From: an uncultured Bacteroidales bacterium
GTDB taxonomy: Bacteria; Bacteroidota; Bacteroidia; Bacteroidales; Muribaculaceae
Direction: 5' to 3'
Length of the DNA stretch: 42,696 nucleotides
Assembly (NCBI GenBank): GCA_902784675.1
Contig: CACZVR010000007.1
Location: forward strand, 1 to 42,696
Shown: in pieces, positions 30,155 to 39,314 of the stretch
How the letters are laid out: the number at the start of each line of letters is the position of its first letter
Numbering within the stretch: position 1 is the first letter of the stretch
Notes under the pieces: generated by a model
Database searches by the model: none
What the model saw: only the letters and a program-made list of their open reading frames with translations
What the model was told of the DNA's origin: nothing
Translations under genes and position numbers: made by a program

Positions 30155-32060
30155 TCTCGAAAAGCGCAAATTCGTCATCGGCGGATTCATCGTGGCGATT
30201 GTGCTCATCTACATCGTCCGCTTGGTCCAGCTGCAGGTGTTGGACAACACCTATAAAGCCAATGCCGACAGCAACGCCTTCATGGAGAAGGTGATTTATC
30301 CCTCGCGCGGTCTCATCTATGACCGCAACGACTCGTTGGTGGTTTATAACACGCCCGAGTATGACTTGGTGATGATTCCCAAGGATGTGGTTCCCTTTGA
30401 CACTATCGACTTTTGCAACACGTTGAAAATCAGCCGCAACGAGTTTGACCGACGTTGGGAAGAAATGCGCAAAGGCCGCAACTACTCGGCCTTCACCCAA
30501 CAGGTGTTCATGAACCACCTCACCCCCGAAGATTACGGGCGACTGCAGGAGAAACTATACCGTTTTCCCGGATTCTATATCGTGCAGCGCATCCTCAGGC
30601 AGTATAACTACCATGTCGCCGCCAACGTACTGGGTGACATCCGCGAGGTGAATGCCAGGGACATCGAGAATGACAACTACTACCGCCCCGGTGATTATAC
30701 CGGTGACTTGGGCATCGAGAAGAGTTACGAGAAATGGCTGCGCGGTGTCAAGGGCAAGGAAATCCTCATCCGTGATGCAACGGGCAAGATCAAGGGCCGC
30801 TATAACGATGGTGCCGATGATGTCGCACCTGTCGCCGGCAACAACCTCAAACTCAGCATAGACATCGGCTTGCAAGCCTATGGCGAAATGCTCATGCAAG
30901 GCAAGGTGGGCGCCATCGTGTGCATCGAGCCTAAAACAGGAGAGATTCTGGCGTTAGTGTCCAGCCCCACCTATGACCCTGCCCTGCTCATGGGTAAGGA
31001 ACGCGGCAAGAACTATGGCGAACTGGTCAACAACCGCCTCAAGCCGCTCTATGACCGCTCCATCATGGCGGCCTATCCTCCAGGATCAACCTTCAAGCCC
31101 ACCCAGGGCCTCATCTTCCTCCAAGAGGGCATTATCACCACAAGCACCGCCTACCCCTGCCGTCGCGGTTATGTCAACGCGGGTTTGCGCGTGGGATGCC
31201 ACGGACATCCTTCTCCCCTCTCGTTGAAACCGGCGCTGCAGACGTCGTGCAACGCCTACTTCTGCTGGGGCTTCAAGCACATGATGGATAACCGCAAGAA
31301 GTATGGTTCGACAGGAAAAGCTTTCGAGGTGTGGAAAAATCACATGGTGTCGATGGGCTATGGCTACAAGTTAGACATCGACATGCCGGGCGAGAGCCGA
31401 GGCTTTATCCCCAACACGGCCTTCTATGACAAGTTTCACAAGAAGGGCAAGTGGACAGGGCAATCCATCATCAGCGATGCCATCGGACAGGGCGAAATCC
31501 TCGCCACACCGCTGCAGATCGCTAATCTGAGTGCCACCATTGCCAACCGCGGTTATTACATCACCCCTCATGTGGTGAAGAACATCGAGGGTGTGGGCGT
31601 ACTCAAGAAAAGCCTTCAGCGGCACGACACCGACATAGACAAAAATTACTACACCCACATTGTCGAGGGCATGCGCATGGCCGTGCTGGGAGGTACTTGC
31701 ACCGGCGCCAACATTCCTGGTCTTGACGTGTGCGGTAAGACGGGTACCGCCCAGAACCCTCATGGACGCGACCACTCGATATTCATGGGATTCGCTCCGA
31801 TGAATGACCCACAGATCGCGGTCTGTGTCTATGTTGAGAACGCAGGCTTCGGTGCCACTTTCGGCGTACCCATCGGGGCATTGATGATCCAACGCTATCT
31901 GCGCGGCAACTCACCCGGCCTGCAGGCTCAAGGTCGCGCCATGGCAAGTCGCCACACCATCGCCTACCCCAAGGCCAAGAAAACCAATTCCGGTAACCAG
32001 ACCGACAAAAATAAATCAAAATCAACTAAACCCGCATCAAACGATGGAAGTCAGGAATGA
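30138..32060 (+). CDS. mrdA: Penicillin-binding protein 2 (elongation transpeptidase)
   Basis: The protein has 640 residues from a GTG inside the end of mreD. It cross-links peptidoglycan during side-wall growth. A short cytoplasmic head is followed by one membrane helix (FVIGGFIVAIVLIYIVRLVQL). Residues ~45-240 are the dimerisation/pedestal domain with YPSRGLIYDRNDSLVVYN, the usual R-G-x-I-x-D-R-N motif. The transpeptidase domain has the nucleophile Ser at ~317 (GSTFKP, S-x-x-K), SCN at the TSCNAYF stretch, and KTGTAQ near 534. A Lys/Ser-rich tail of ~45 residues ends it. It overlaps rodA by 17 bp, so the two partner enzymes, transpeptidase and glycosyltransferase, are coupled. Confidence 0.97.
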   Translation: MRKDYNLEKRKFVIGGFIVAIVLIYIVRLVQLQVLDNTYKANADSNAFMEKVIYPSRGLIYDRNDSLVVYNTPEYDLVMIPKDVVPFDTIDFCNTLKISRNEFDRRWEEMRKGRNYSAFTQQVFMNHLTPEDYGRLQEKLYRFPGFYIVQRILRQYNYHVAANVLGDIREVNARDIENDNYYRPGDYTGDLGIEKSYEKWLRGVKGKEILIRDATGKIKGRYNDGADDVAPVAGNNLKLSIDIGLQAYGEMLMQGKVGAIVCIEPKTGEILALVSSPTYDPALLMGKERGKNYGELVNNRLKPLYDRSIMAAYPPGSTFKPTQGLIFLQEGIITTSTAYPCRRGYVNAGLRVGCHGHPSPLSLKPALQTSCNAYFCWGFKHMMDNRKKYGSTGKAFEVWKNHMVSMGYGYKLDIDMPGESRGFIPNTAFYDKFHKKGKWTGQSIISDAIGQGEILATPLQIANLSATIANRGYYITPHVVKNIEGVGVLKKSLQRHDTDIDKNYYTHIVEGMRMAVLGGTCTGANIPGLDVCGKTGTAQNPHGRDHSIFMGFAPMNDPQIAVCVYVENAGFGATFGVPIGALMIQRYLRGNSPGLQAQGRAMASRHTIAYPKAKKTNSGNQTDKNKSKSTKPASNDGSQE

Positions 32061-33513
32061 AGATGAGAATACCAACCTGTTGAGGTCGGTGGACTGGTTT
32101 ACCATCGTCCTGTACCTCATCATGGTGATCGCAGGTGCGGTGAGCATCTATGCCGCCACCTACGACTATGATCGTGCGAGCATGTTTGACCTGAGCGAGT
32201 ACTCGGGCAAACAGTTCTTGTGGGCCGGACTCTCGTTCCTCATCGGTTTCTCACTGTTGCTGATTGACAGGCGCATCTATGAAGCCTACGCCTACCCGTT
32301 ATATGGTTTCATGATACTGTTGCTCATCATCACCTGCTTTGTAGCGCCCGACATCAAGGGCTCGCGCTCATGGCTTGTGTTCGGCTCGATGAGTCTGCAG
32401 CCCGCCGAATTTGCTAAAACGGCGACTGCATTGGCGCTGGCGAAACTATTCAGCACCTATGGCTTTACACTCAACGGTTGGCGCAACTATGCCATCGCGT
32501 TGGGCATCATCGTGCTGCCAATCCTGTGCATCATCCTCGAACGCGAGACAGGCACAGCACTGGTTTACACTTCGCTCATCTTTGTGCTCTATCGCGAGGG
32601 CATGTCAGGATTTGTGCTGTTTGCCGCATTGATGGCAGTCATCTATTTTGTTGTGGTACTAAAATTTGCCGCCCTCACCCTCATGGGCATTCCGTTGGGC
32701 ATGGTCATCGCTTTCATCATGGTGATGACACTCGTCGTCGGGATGCTGCTGGTGTATTGCCGCTCATGGATTCTGGGACGCAACGTGCTGCTGGGCTACC
32801 TGGTGGCAGGCGCCATCGCTGGCGGCCTGACATTGGCAGGGGTGCACGTCAATGGCTATGCCTTCTTCTTGCCGGTCATCATCCTGTCGCTGCTCTACTT
32901 GTTGTGGGGTATGTTACATGATGACTTGAAGAAGGTGCTCATCACCATCTGCTTTGCCGCCGCATCGCTTGTTTTCATGTTCACCGTGAGTTTTGCATTC
33001 AACAAGGTGCTGGAGCCGCATCAGCAAACGCGCATCAAGGTGACCCTCGGCATCGAGGAAGATCTGCGTGGTGCAGGCTACAACGTCAACCAGAGCAAAA
33101 TCGCCATCGGCAGCGGCGGCATCACCGGAAAAGGCTTCCTTAACGGCACACAGACCAAGCTCAAATATGTCCCCGAGCAGCACACCGACTTCATCTTCTG
33201 CACTATCGGCGAGGAGAAGGGTTTTGTGGGCAGTGTGGCAGTGCTCCTCCTGTTCCTGGCGATGATATTACGCATCATCACGCTGGCCGAGCGCAACCAC
33301 TCGACCTTCGCCCGTGTCTATGCCTATTGTGTCGCGTCCTATCTCATCTTCCACCTCGCCGTCAACATCGGCATGGTCATCGGACTATGCCCTGTCATCG
33401 GTATCCCCCTGCCCTTCTTCAGTTACGGCGGCTCGTCGCTATGGGGCTTTACCTTCTTGCTGTTCATCCTGCTGCGCATCGACGCCGACCGCGGCAACTA
33501 CGGCTCCTGGTAA
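32044..33513 (+). CDS. rodA: SEDS glycosyltransferase RodA
   Basis: The protein has 489 residues, about 110 longer than E. coli RodA. Roughly ten membrane helices span the inner membrane, and RodA polymerises glycan strands with PBP2. Family markers are SRSWLVFGSMSLQPAEFAKT, with the conserved Q-P-(A/S)-E-(F/L)-x-K segment, and GITGKGFLNGTQTKLKYVPEQHTDFIFCTIGEEKGFVG, which holds the H-T-D-F-I-F and E-E-x-G-F motifs. It ends with IGIPLPFFSYGGSSLWGF. The extra length lies in the middle and gives additional helices (residues ~185-280). It follows mrdA with an overlapping start. Confidence 0.97.
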   Translation: MEVRNEDENTNLLRSVDWFTIVLYLIMVIAGAVSIYAATYDYDRASMFDLSEYSGKQFLWAGLSFLIGFSLLLIDRRIYEAYAYPLYGFMILLLIITCFVAPDIKGSRSWLVFGSMSLQPAEFAKTATALALAKLFSTYGFTLNGWRNYAIALGIIVLPILCIILERETGTALVYTSLIFVLYREGMSGFVLFAALMAVIYFVVVLKFAALTLMGIPLGMVIAFIMVMTLVVGMLLVYCRSWILGRNVLLGYLVAGAIAGGLTLAGVHVNGYAFFLPVIILSLLYLLWGMLHDDLKKVLITICFAAASLVFMFTVSFAFNKVLEPHQQTRIKVTLGIEEDLRGAGYNVNQSKIAIGSGGITGKGFLNGTQTKLKYVPEQHTDFIFCTIGEEKGFVGSVAVLLLFLAMILRIITLAERNHSTFARVYAYCVASYLIFHLAVNIGMVIGLCPVIGIPLPFFSYGGSSLWGFTFLLFILLRIDADRGNYGSW

Positions 33514-33547
33514 ATTGGCATTATTTTTGTTATACATTATTATATAG

Positions 33548-34795
33548 ATGCAACGGTTGCTGAAGAAATATTGCTTGACGACGGTGTTGTGCGCCCTGTG
33601 TGCAACAGGGACGCTTGACGCCGCACCTCAACTGCCTCTGCCCGAGTCTGCACAGGCTCAGGAACAGGAGGATTCGATAAAGGTGAGTCTCGTCACGTTC
33701 TACCCTGGCAGCGAGCCGCATAACATCTGGGGACACAGCGAGATACGCGTCCAGCAAGGACCTGTCGACCTGTACTTCAACTACGGCGTGTTTGACTTCC
33801 AGGCGCCTGCATTCATGTGGAGGTTCATGTTGGGTCAGACCGATTATATGTGCCAACCCGTCCCGCGGGCCTATGCTACACTGGGCATGGAAGAGCGACG
33901 CATGGTGGAGCAGGAACTCAACCTGCCTCAAGACCGTGCCATTGCCGTCAGGGATTTCTTGTGGAACAACGCTTTACCCGAGAACCGTACCTACCGATAT
34001 AAATTCTTGAGTGACAACTGCTCTACCCGCCCCCGCGACATCATCGAGATGGCTGCGGGCCCGGGACTGCAATATCCCGCGATGGGCGACAGCGCTGTCA
34101 CCTATCGTGACATTTTGGCACACTACTGCCGCAACTATGCTTGGGAAAAATTCGGCATCGATCTGGTGCTGGGATGGGATGTGGATACAGTTCTCGACCA
34201 GCGTGCCACTATGTTCATCCCCATGCTGCTCATGGATGCGGTAGCCGATGCCACTATCAAGACCGACAGCGTGACCACACCTCTGGTCAAAGCCACCACT
34301 GTGCCCATCGACAAGAGCACCGAGGGTAATGTGAGACCACCCACGCCATGGTACCTCTCGCCCATCATTGTCGCCCTGCTCGTGCTGGCGCTGACGCTGC
34401 TCGTGAGCGGTTGTGACTGGCGACGTCGCAATGTGTCCAGATGGTTTGACACCATCCTGTTCACTGCTGGCGGCCTGGCAGGCTGCATCCTGTTCTTCCT
34501 CATTTTCTTCTCCACTCACGAGGCCACATCACCCAACATCAACATCGTGTGGCTCCACCCGTTGCTGCTCTTGTTAGCCATGCTGCCCTGGTTCAAGAAA
34601 ACCCGCAATGCCGCCCGCTGGCTCCATGCCCTGAATGCATTGGTTGTTGCCCTGCTCATGCTGGCGTGGCCCTGGCAACCCCAGGTGGGTAACATCGCCT
34701 TCTTCCCCTTGATGACAGCGCTGGTGATGCGTTCGTTGACCAACGTCTTCCTGTTGAGTCAACCCACTCGCGGCCCCACCTCCACTAAACACTAA
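33548..34795 (+). CDS. DUF4105 (Lnb-like) membrane protein, possible lipoprotein N-acyltransferase
   Basis: The protein has 415 residues. A hydrophobic head and Ala/Thr signal-like stretch (CLTTVLCALCATGTLDA) are followed by a periplasmic domain at ~35-200. LVTFYPGSEPHNIWGHSEIRV and LYFNYGVFDFQAPAFMWRFMLG are conserved in DUF4105, and YKFLSDNCSTRPRDII carries the invariant Cys. The His in GHSE and the Cys in DNCST suggest a papain-like or acyl-transfer centre. The C-terminal ~150 residues hold about five membrane helices (for example YLSPIIVALLVLALTLLVSG). From memory, DUF4105 includes Lnb, which N-acylates lipoproteins in Bacteroides; I could not verify the match. It follows rodA by 34 bp and is probably in the same transcript. 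Confidence 0.8.
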   Translation: MQRLLKKYCLTTVLCALCATGTLDAAPQLPLPESAQAQEQEDSIKVSLVTFYPGSEPHNIWGHSEIRVQQGPVDLYFNYGVFDFQAPAFMWRFMLGQTDYMCQPVPRAYATLGMEERRMVEQELNLPQDRAIAVRDFLWNNALPENRTYRYKFLSDNCSTRPRDIIEMAAGPGLQYPAMGDSAVTYRDILAHYCRNYAWEKFGIDLVLGWDVDTVLDQRATMFIPMLLMDAVADATIKTDSVTTPLVKATTVPIDKSTEGNVRPPTPWYLSPIIVALLVLALTLLVSGCDWRRRNVSRWFDTILFTAGGLAGCILFFLIFFSTHEATSPNINIVWLHPLLLLLAMLPWFKKTRNAARWLHALNALVVALLMLAWPWQPQVGNIAFFPLMTALVMRSLTNVFLLSQPTRGPTSTKH

Positions 34796-34822
34796 CTCCA
34801 CATTAAACCGCCATTTTTCAGC

Positions 34823-34859
34823 ATAAAGGGTGATTTCTCCTTATATTATAGCCCTTTAT
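34823..34859. repeat. Inverted repeat ATAAAGGG / CCCTTTAT upstream of secA
   Basis: Eight-base arms (34823-34830 and 34852-34859) flank 21 bp, just upstream of the secA -7 box. It may be a weak terminator of the rod operon or an operator. The low number of pairs keeps it uncertain. Confidence 0.4.
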
Positions 34860-34873
34860 CAGTCAAAATATTG

Positions 34874-34881
34874 TATCTTTG
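34874..34881 (+). promoter_or_regulatory. -7 promoter element of secA
   Basis: TATCTTTG matches TAnnTTTG, 60 bp before the ATG at 34942. No good -33 box is seen. Confidence 0.65.
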
Positions 34882-34941
34882 CGGTTTAGATATAATCAAC
34901 CACAACTATCGAAAAAACAAATCATAACATAACTACAAAAA

Positions 34942-37900
34942 ATGGGACTTAGTGACATTTTGAAATCAATGTTTGGCAATAAGTCATCGCGTGACTTGAA
35001 GAAAATCACGCCTATTGTCAACCAAATCAAAGCGATTTATCCTGAAATTGACGCACTCGACCACGATCAGCTGCGACAGCGCACCGCCGACATCCGTCAA
35101 CAACTCAATGACTCGGTGCAGGATAAACGCGACGAAATCGACCGCATCAAGGCTGAAATCGAGACTCTCGACTATGAGGAGCGCGAACCGCTGTGGAAAA
35201 AGGTCGATGACATCCAGAAGGAAATCCTTGACGTACTCGAGGACAAACTCAACGAGGTGTTGCCCACTGTGTTTGCCATCGTAAAGTCCACGGCTCGTCG
35301 CTTTGCCGAGAACGAGACCGTCGTTGTTACCGCCACTCAGCTCGACCGCGACCTGGCGGCTCAAGGCAAGGACTTTGTGTCCATCGATGGTGACAAAGCC
35401 ATCTATACCAACCACTGGATTGCTGGCGGTAACGAGATTACCTGGGACATGGTCCACTATGACGTTCAGCTCATCGGTGGTATCGTGCTGCATCAGGGTA
35501 AAATCGCCGAGATGGCCACTGGTGAAGGTAAGACCCTGGTCGCTACCCTACCCGTCTTCCTCAACGGTTTGACCGGCAACGGTGTGCATGTGGTTACCGT
35601 CAACGATTACCTGGCCAAGCGCGATAGCGAGTGGATGGGTCCCTTGTACATGTTCCACGGCATGACTGTGGCCTGCATCGACAAGACCGAGCCCAACTCG
35701 ACCCAACGCCGCGACGCCTACAACTGCGACATCACCTTCGGTACTAACAGTGAGTTCGGTTTCGACTACCTGCGCGACAACATGGCGATGAGGCCCGAGG
35801 ACATGGTGCAGCGTCCGCACAACTTTGCCATTGTCGATGAGGTCGACAGTGTGCTCATCGACGATGCCCGAACCCCGTTGATCATTTCAGGTCCTGTGCC
35901 CAAGGGCGAAGATCAGATGTTCAATGACTTCAAGCCCAACGTGGAGCGCGTTTACAACGCTCAGCGTCAACTGGTGACCGGACTGCTCTCTGATGCCAAG
36001 AAGATGATGGCCAGCGACGACCCCGCCACTGTCAAGGAAGGCACATTGAGGCTGTTCCGCGCTTTCAAGGGCCTGCCCAAGTACAAGCCCTTGATCAAGT
36101 ACTTGAGTGAAGAAGGTGTCAAGAACGCCATGCTCAAGACCGAGGCCTACTACATGCAGGACAACAACCGCGAGATGCCCACCGTGACCGATCCCCTCTA
36201 CTTCATCATCGATGAGAAAAACAACACCGTCGAGATGACCGATAAGGGTATCGATGTGCTCACCAAGGGCACCGACGATCCTGAATTCTTCATCCTGCCT
36301 GACATCGCTGCTCAGCTTTCGGCCGTGACAAACGAGCCGCTTACCGACGAGGAGAAGATGAACAAGAAGGACGAATTGCTCGCTAACTACTCGGTCAAGG
36401 CCGAGCGCGTGCACACCGTCACCCAACTCTTGAAGGCCTACACCCTGTTCAACCGCGACGATGAATACATCGTGGACGCCGAGGGCAAGGTGAAGATTGT
36501 GGACGAGCAGACGGGTCGTGTGATGGAAGGTCGCCGCTACAGCGACGGTCTGCACCAGGCTATCGAGGCCAAGGAGGGTGTGAACGTCGAGGCTGCAACC
36601 CAGACCTTCGCCACCATCACACTGCAGAACTACTTCCGCATGTATCACAAGCTGGCCGGTATGACCGGTACCGCCGAGACCGAGGCTGGTGAGTTCTGGG
36701 ACATCTACAAACTGGATGTCGTGACCATTCCCACCAACAAGCCTGTCATCCGCAACGATATGCCAGACAGGGTTTACAAGACCCAAAAAGAGAAATTCAA
36801 CGCTGTGATTGCCGAGATCGAGGCAATGCGCAACTCGGGACGCCCCACCCTGGTGGGTACCACAAGTGTGGAAATCAGTGAACAGTTGAGCCGCATGTTG
36901 AGCATGCGTCACATCCCCCACAACGTCTTGAACGCCAAGTTGCACCAAAAGGAGGCCGACATCGTCGCACAAGCCGGTCAGGCCATCGACGGCAAGGGTG
37001 TCGTGACCATCGCCACCAACATGGCAGGTCGTGGTACCGATATCAAGCTGTCACCCGAGGTGAAGGCAGCAGGCGGTCTTGCCATCATCGGCACCGAGCG
37101 CCACGAGTCACGCCGTGTGGACCGCCAGTTGCGCGGTCGTTCCGGTCGTCAAGGTGACCCGGGTTCTTCGGTATTCTTCGTTTCATTCGAGGACAAACTG
37201 ATGCGTCTGTTCGCCAGCGAGAGTGTTGTCAAGACGCTCGACCGTCTAGGACTCAAGGACGGTGAAGCCATCGAGAGCAACATGGTCACCAAGAGCATCG
37301 AGAATGCACAAAAACGCGTTGAGGAAAACAACTTTGGTATTCGTAAGCACCTGCTTGAGTATGACGATGTGATGAACGCCCAACGCAAGGTGATCTACAC
37401 CCGTCGCCACCACGCTCTCATCGGTGAGCGCATCGGCTTGGACATCATCAACACCCTCTATGACAGCGTTGAGGATATGGTCGAGAAATACGGTGCCGAC
37501 GACTTCGAGGACTTCCAGATGCAAGTGCTCAAGACCTATGCAATCGAAACTCCCTTCAATGAGGAGGAATACCGACGCATGGACGACGGCAAGAAGCAGG
37601 AAATCCTGTATGATACCGTCCTCAAGACCTTCAACCGCAAGATGGACCGCATGCGCGAGGTGGCCGATCCCATCATCCAAGATATTGTCCAAAGGCAGAT
37701 TGATGCCGGTGGTGACCCGCACGGTGGACTCATCCGCGTGCCCATCACCGATGGTAAGCGCACCTATGGCATCGTCATCGACATCATGGAAGCGGTCGAC
37801 ACCCACTGCAAGTCGCTCACCAAGGCTTGGCAGAAGGCTGTCATGCTGCTCACCATCGACGATAACTGGAAAGAGCACCTGCGTGAGATGGACCAGTTGC

Positions 37901-38283
37901 GCCAGAGTGTGCAGAACGCCAGCTATGAGCAGAAAGATCCGCTGGTAATCTACAAGACCGAGGCCTTCAACATCTTCAAGCAGATGGTCGGTGTCATGAA
38001 CGCCAAGTCCATCGCCATCCTCATGCGCGGCCAGATTCCCGAGGCACCGCCTCAAGAGAATGTGCAGCAGAATGAGCCGCAACCGCGTCGTCCCCGCTAT
38101 AGCGAGGGCCGCGGCGCAAGCGCCGATCCCAGTAATCCTCAGGGCACTCCCATGGCAGGAAACCGTCCTCAGGGACCTGTCGGCCCCATCCGCAACGAGG
38201 GTCCGAAGATCGGCCGCAACGATCCTTGCCCCTGTGGCAGCGGCAAGAAGTACAAGAACTGCCACGGCCGCGGACTGGCTTAA
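34942..38283 (+). CDS. secA: Preprotein translocase ATPase SecA
   Basis: The protein has 1,113 residues; Bacteroidetes SecA proteins are longer than E. coli's 901. It drives secreted proteins through SecYEG. Walker A is [14 protein letters not shown] with GEGKT at residues 194-198. The [13 protein letters not shown] segment and the [20 protein letters not shown]alker B/DEVD block come next. The C-terminal half has [13 protein letters not shown], then [25 protein letters not shown] and the long scaffold helix. The end, [18 protein letters not shown], is the zinc-binding SEC-C motif that contacts SecB and lipids. The extra length is spread between residues ~50-120 and ~330-470. It is a single gene with a strong terminator 24 bp past the stop. 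Confidence 0.98.
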   Translation: MGLSDILKSMFGNKSSRDLKKITPIVNQIKAIYPEIDALDHDQLRQRTADIRQQLNDSVQDKRDEIDRIKAEIETLDYEEREPLWKKVDDIQKEILDVLEDKLNEVLPTVFAIVKSTARRFAENETVVVTATQLDRDLAAQGKDFVSIDGDKAIYTNHWIAGGNEITWDMVHYDVQLIGGIVLHQGKIAEMATGEGKTLVATLPVFLNGLTGNGVHVVTVNDYLAKRDSEWMGPLYMFHGMTVACIDKTEPNSTQRRDAYNCDITFGTNSEFGFDYLRDNMAMRPEDMVQRPHNFAIVDEVDSVLIDDARTPLIISGPVPKGEDQMFNDFKPNVERVYNAQRQLVTGLLSDAKKMMASDDPATVKEGTLRLFRAFKGLPKYKPLIKYLSEEGVKNAMLKTEAYYMQDNNREMPTVTDPLYFIIDEKNNTVEMTDKGIDVLTKGTDDPEFFILPDIAAQLSAVTNEPLTDEEKMNKKDELLANYSVKAERVHTVTQLLKAYTLFNRDDEYIVDAEGKVKIVDEQTGRVMEGRRYSDGLHQAIEAKEGVNVEAATQTFATITLQNYFRMYHKLAGMTGTAETEAGEFWDIYKLDVVTIPTNKPVIRNDMPDRVYKTQKEKFNAVIAEIEAMRNSGRPTLVGTTSVEISEQLSRMLSMRHIPHNVLNAKLHQKEADIVAQAGQAIDGKGVVTIATNMAGRGTDIKLSPEVKAAGGLAIIGTERHESRRVDRQLRGRSGRQGDPGSSVFFVSFEDKLMRLFASESVVKTLDRLGLKDGEAIESNMVTKSIENAQKRVEENNFGIRKHLLEYDDVMNAQRKVIYTRRHHALIGERIGLDIINTLYDSVEDMVEKYGADDFEDFQMQVLKTYAIETPFNEEEYRRMDDGKKQEILYDTVLKTFNRKMDRMREVADPIIQDIVQRQIDAGGDPHGGLIRVPITDGKRTYGIVIDIMEAVDTHCKSLTKAWQKAVMLLTIDDNWKEHLREMDQLRQSVQNASYEQKDPLVIYKTEAFNIFKQMVGVMNAKSIAILMRGQIPEAPPQENVQQNEPQPRRPRYSEGRGASADPSNPQGTPMAGNRPQGPVGPIRNEGPKIGRNDPCPCGSGKKYKNCHGRGLA

Positions 38284-38306
38284 AGCCTGATCGCAGCCCA
38301 AGAACA

Positions 38307-38347
38307 ATTCACGCCAGCCCCGTCATGGAGCTGGCGTGAATGTTTTT
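38307..38347 (+). terminator. Intrinsic terminator of secA
   Basis: ATTCACGCCAGC pairs with GCTGGCGTGAAT around a 10-base loop, followed by GTTTTTAT. It may also serve the convergent minus-strand gene. Confidence 0.93.
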
Positions 38348-38372
38348 ATTCTCACTGCAACTGCAACGACGC

Positions 38373-39119
38373 TCACGGCAACTGGTCGTCGATGATGAGA
38401 CGCAGCCACTGGGCCGTTGTCAAGGGGATGGGACCGGCAGGTTCGCTGGACATCAAGCGCTCGTTGAGTTCGAGCAACAAGGGGCGGGCATCGCTCTCCC
38501 CTGCTCGCTCAATAATGGCATGTGCTTGGGGCATCGCACGTTCCATCACCGCAAGTGACGAGGGACGCAACAGGAAACTGCGCCAATACAGCCAGTAAGC
38601 GTAATCATAGATGCGTTGGGCATCCTGCGGGTTGTCCAAGTCAACCTCGGCAGCGATGCAGAACTGCCGCGGCACCGGTGCCAGCTCATACTCTTCATCA
38701 AGCAACATGTGGAAGGCCATGGCAAGCGCCTCCAATTCAGCATCATGCGGGTCAAGGGCCTCACTTCCTGTCTCACCGGCGATGGTCCACCACATCACAA
38801 AGCGCACGTCGTCCTTATTCAGCTCATAGTCCACATAATCCTCGCTGCGGCCATAATGAGGCATGGGGCTACCGTGCCTGTTGTCATGCAGTCGCGAGAA
38901 AGAGCGCCACACGCCGCCATCGGCCACCACGTCCTGGAAATAGCCGGTCACAGCAAGCACCACATCACGGCGCACGTCATCGTCAAGCCCTCGCAGCCAT
39001 GGTGACTCGTCCCACAACTTGGCCAACCGCAACGCGATCCACAGGTAATATTGGTCGGTCACAGCAACCTTGGGATTGTTAGGCTGCCGTTCCATGAAGT
39101 CTTTTACGGTGATTTCCAT
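38373..39119 (-). CDS. Hypothetical conserved Bacteroidales protein (possible DUF3843 relative)
   Basis: The protein has 248 residues, soluble with no signal peptide. Features are MEITVKDFMERQPNNPKVAVTDQYYLWIALRLAKLW at the N-terminus, an acidic middle with DDDVRRDVVLAVTGYFQDVV, and YDYAYWLYWRSFLLRPSSLAVM toward the end. The pattern of a TVKDF/W-x-x-x-x-P opening and TDxYYLxxxxRL resembles DUF3843 proteins, but I am not certain. Function is unknown. It lies between the convergent secA terminator and the tRNA-Thr gene on the same strand. The tRNA terminator (39128-39168) lies only 9 bp before its start, so it may be read through from the tRNA promoter. The start is the ATG at 39119. Confidence 0.75.
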   Translation of the reverse strand: MEITVKDFMERQPNNPKVAVTDQYYLWIALRLAKLWDESPWLRGLDDDVRRDVVLAVTGYFQDVVADGGVWRSFSRLHDNRHGSPMPHYGRSEDYVDYELNKDDVRFVMWWTIAGETGSEALDPHDAELEALAMAFHMLLDEEYELAPVPRQFCIAAEVDLDNPQDAQRIYDYAYWLYWRSFLLRPSSLAVMERAMPQAHAIIERAGESDARPLLLELNERLMSSEPAGPIPLTTAQWLRLIIDDQLP

Positions 39120-39127
39120 TATTTCAC

Positions 39128-39168
39128 TAAAAATAAAAAAAGCGGGAAAACGTGATTGTCTTCCCGCT
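39128..39168 (-). terminator. Terminator of the tRNA-Thr transcript
   Basis: On the minus strand AGCGGGAA pairs with TTCCCGCT and is followed by TTTTTTATTTTT. It lies 8 bp past the tRNA 3' end. Confidence 0.85.
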
Positions 39169-39175
39169 GTGGAGG

Positions 39176-39248
39176 AGCCGCGAGCGGGACTCGAACCCGC
39201 GACCTTTTCGTTACGAATGAAATGCTCTACCGACTGAGCTATTGCGGC
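39176..39248 (-). tRNA. tRNA-Thr (anticodon CGT)
   Basis: This is a 73-nt cloverleaf on the minus strand with D stem GCTC/GAGC, T stem GCGGG/CCCGC around TTCGAGT, anticodon loop TTCGTAA and discriminator T. Two non-Watson-Crick pairs are seen: the sixth acceptor pair is A-C, and the last anticodon-stem pair (31-39) is A-C. The CCA is not encoded. The promoter at 39281-39312 and a terminator support function. Confidence 0.93.
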
Positions 39249-39280
39249 TTAATACACTGCGATTATTTGCAATGCGGGTG

Positions 39281-39312
39281 CAAAGGTAATACCTTTTTTC
39301 CAATCACCCAAA
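39281..39312 (-). promoter_or_regulatory. Promoter of tRNA-Thr
   Basis: On the minus strand, TTTG (39309-39312) and TACCTTTG (39281-39288) are separated by 20 bp. The -33 box abuts the stop codon of the DUF4270 gene. Confidence 0.8.
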
Positions 39313-39314
39313 CT

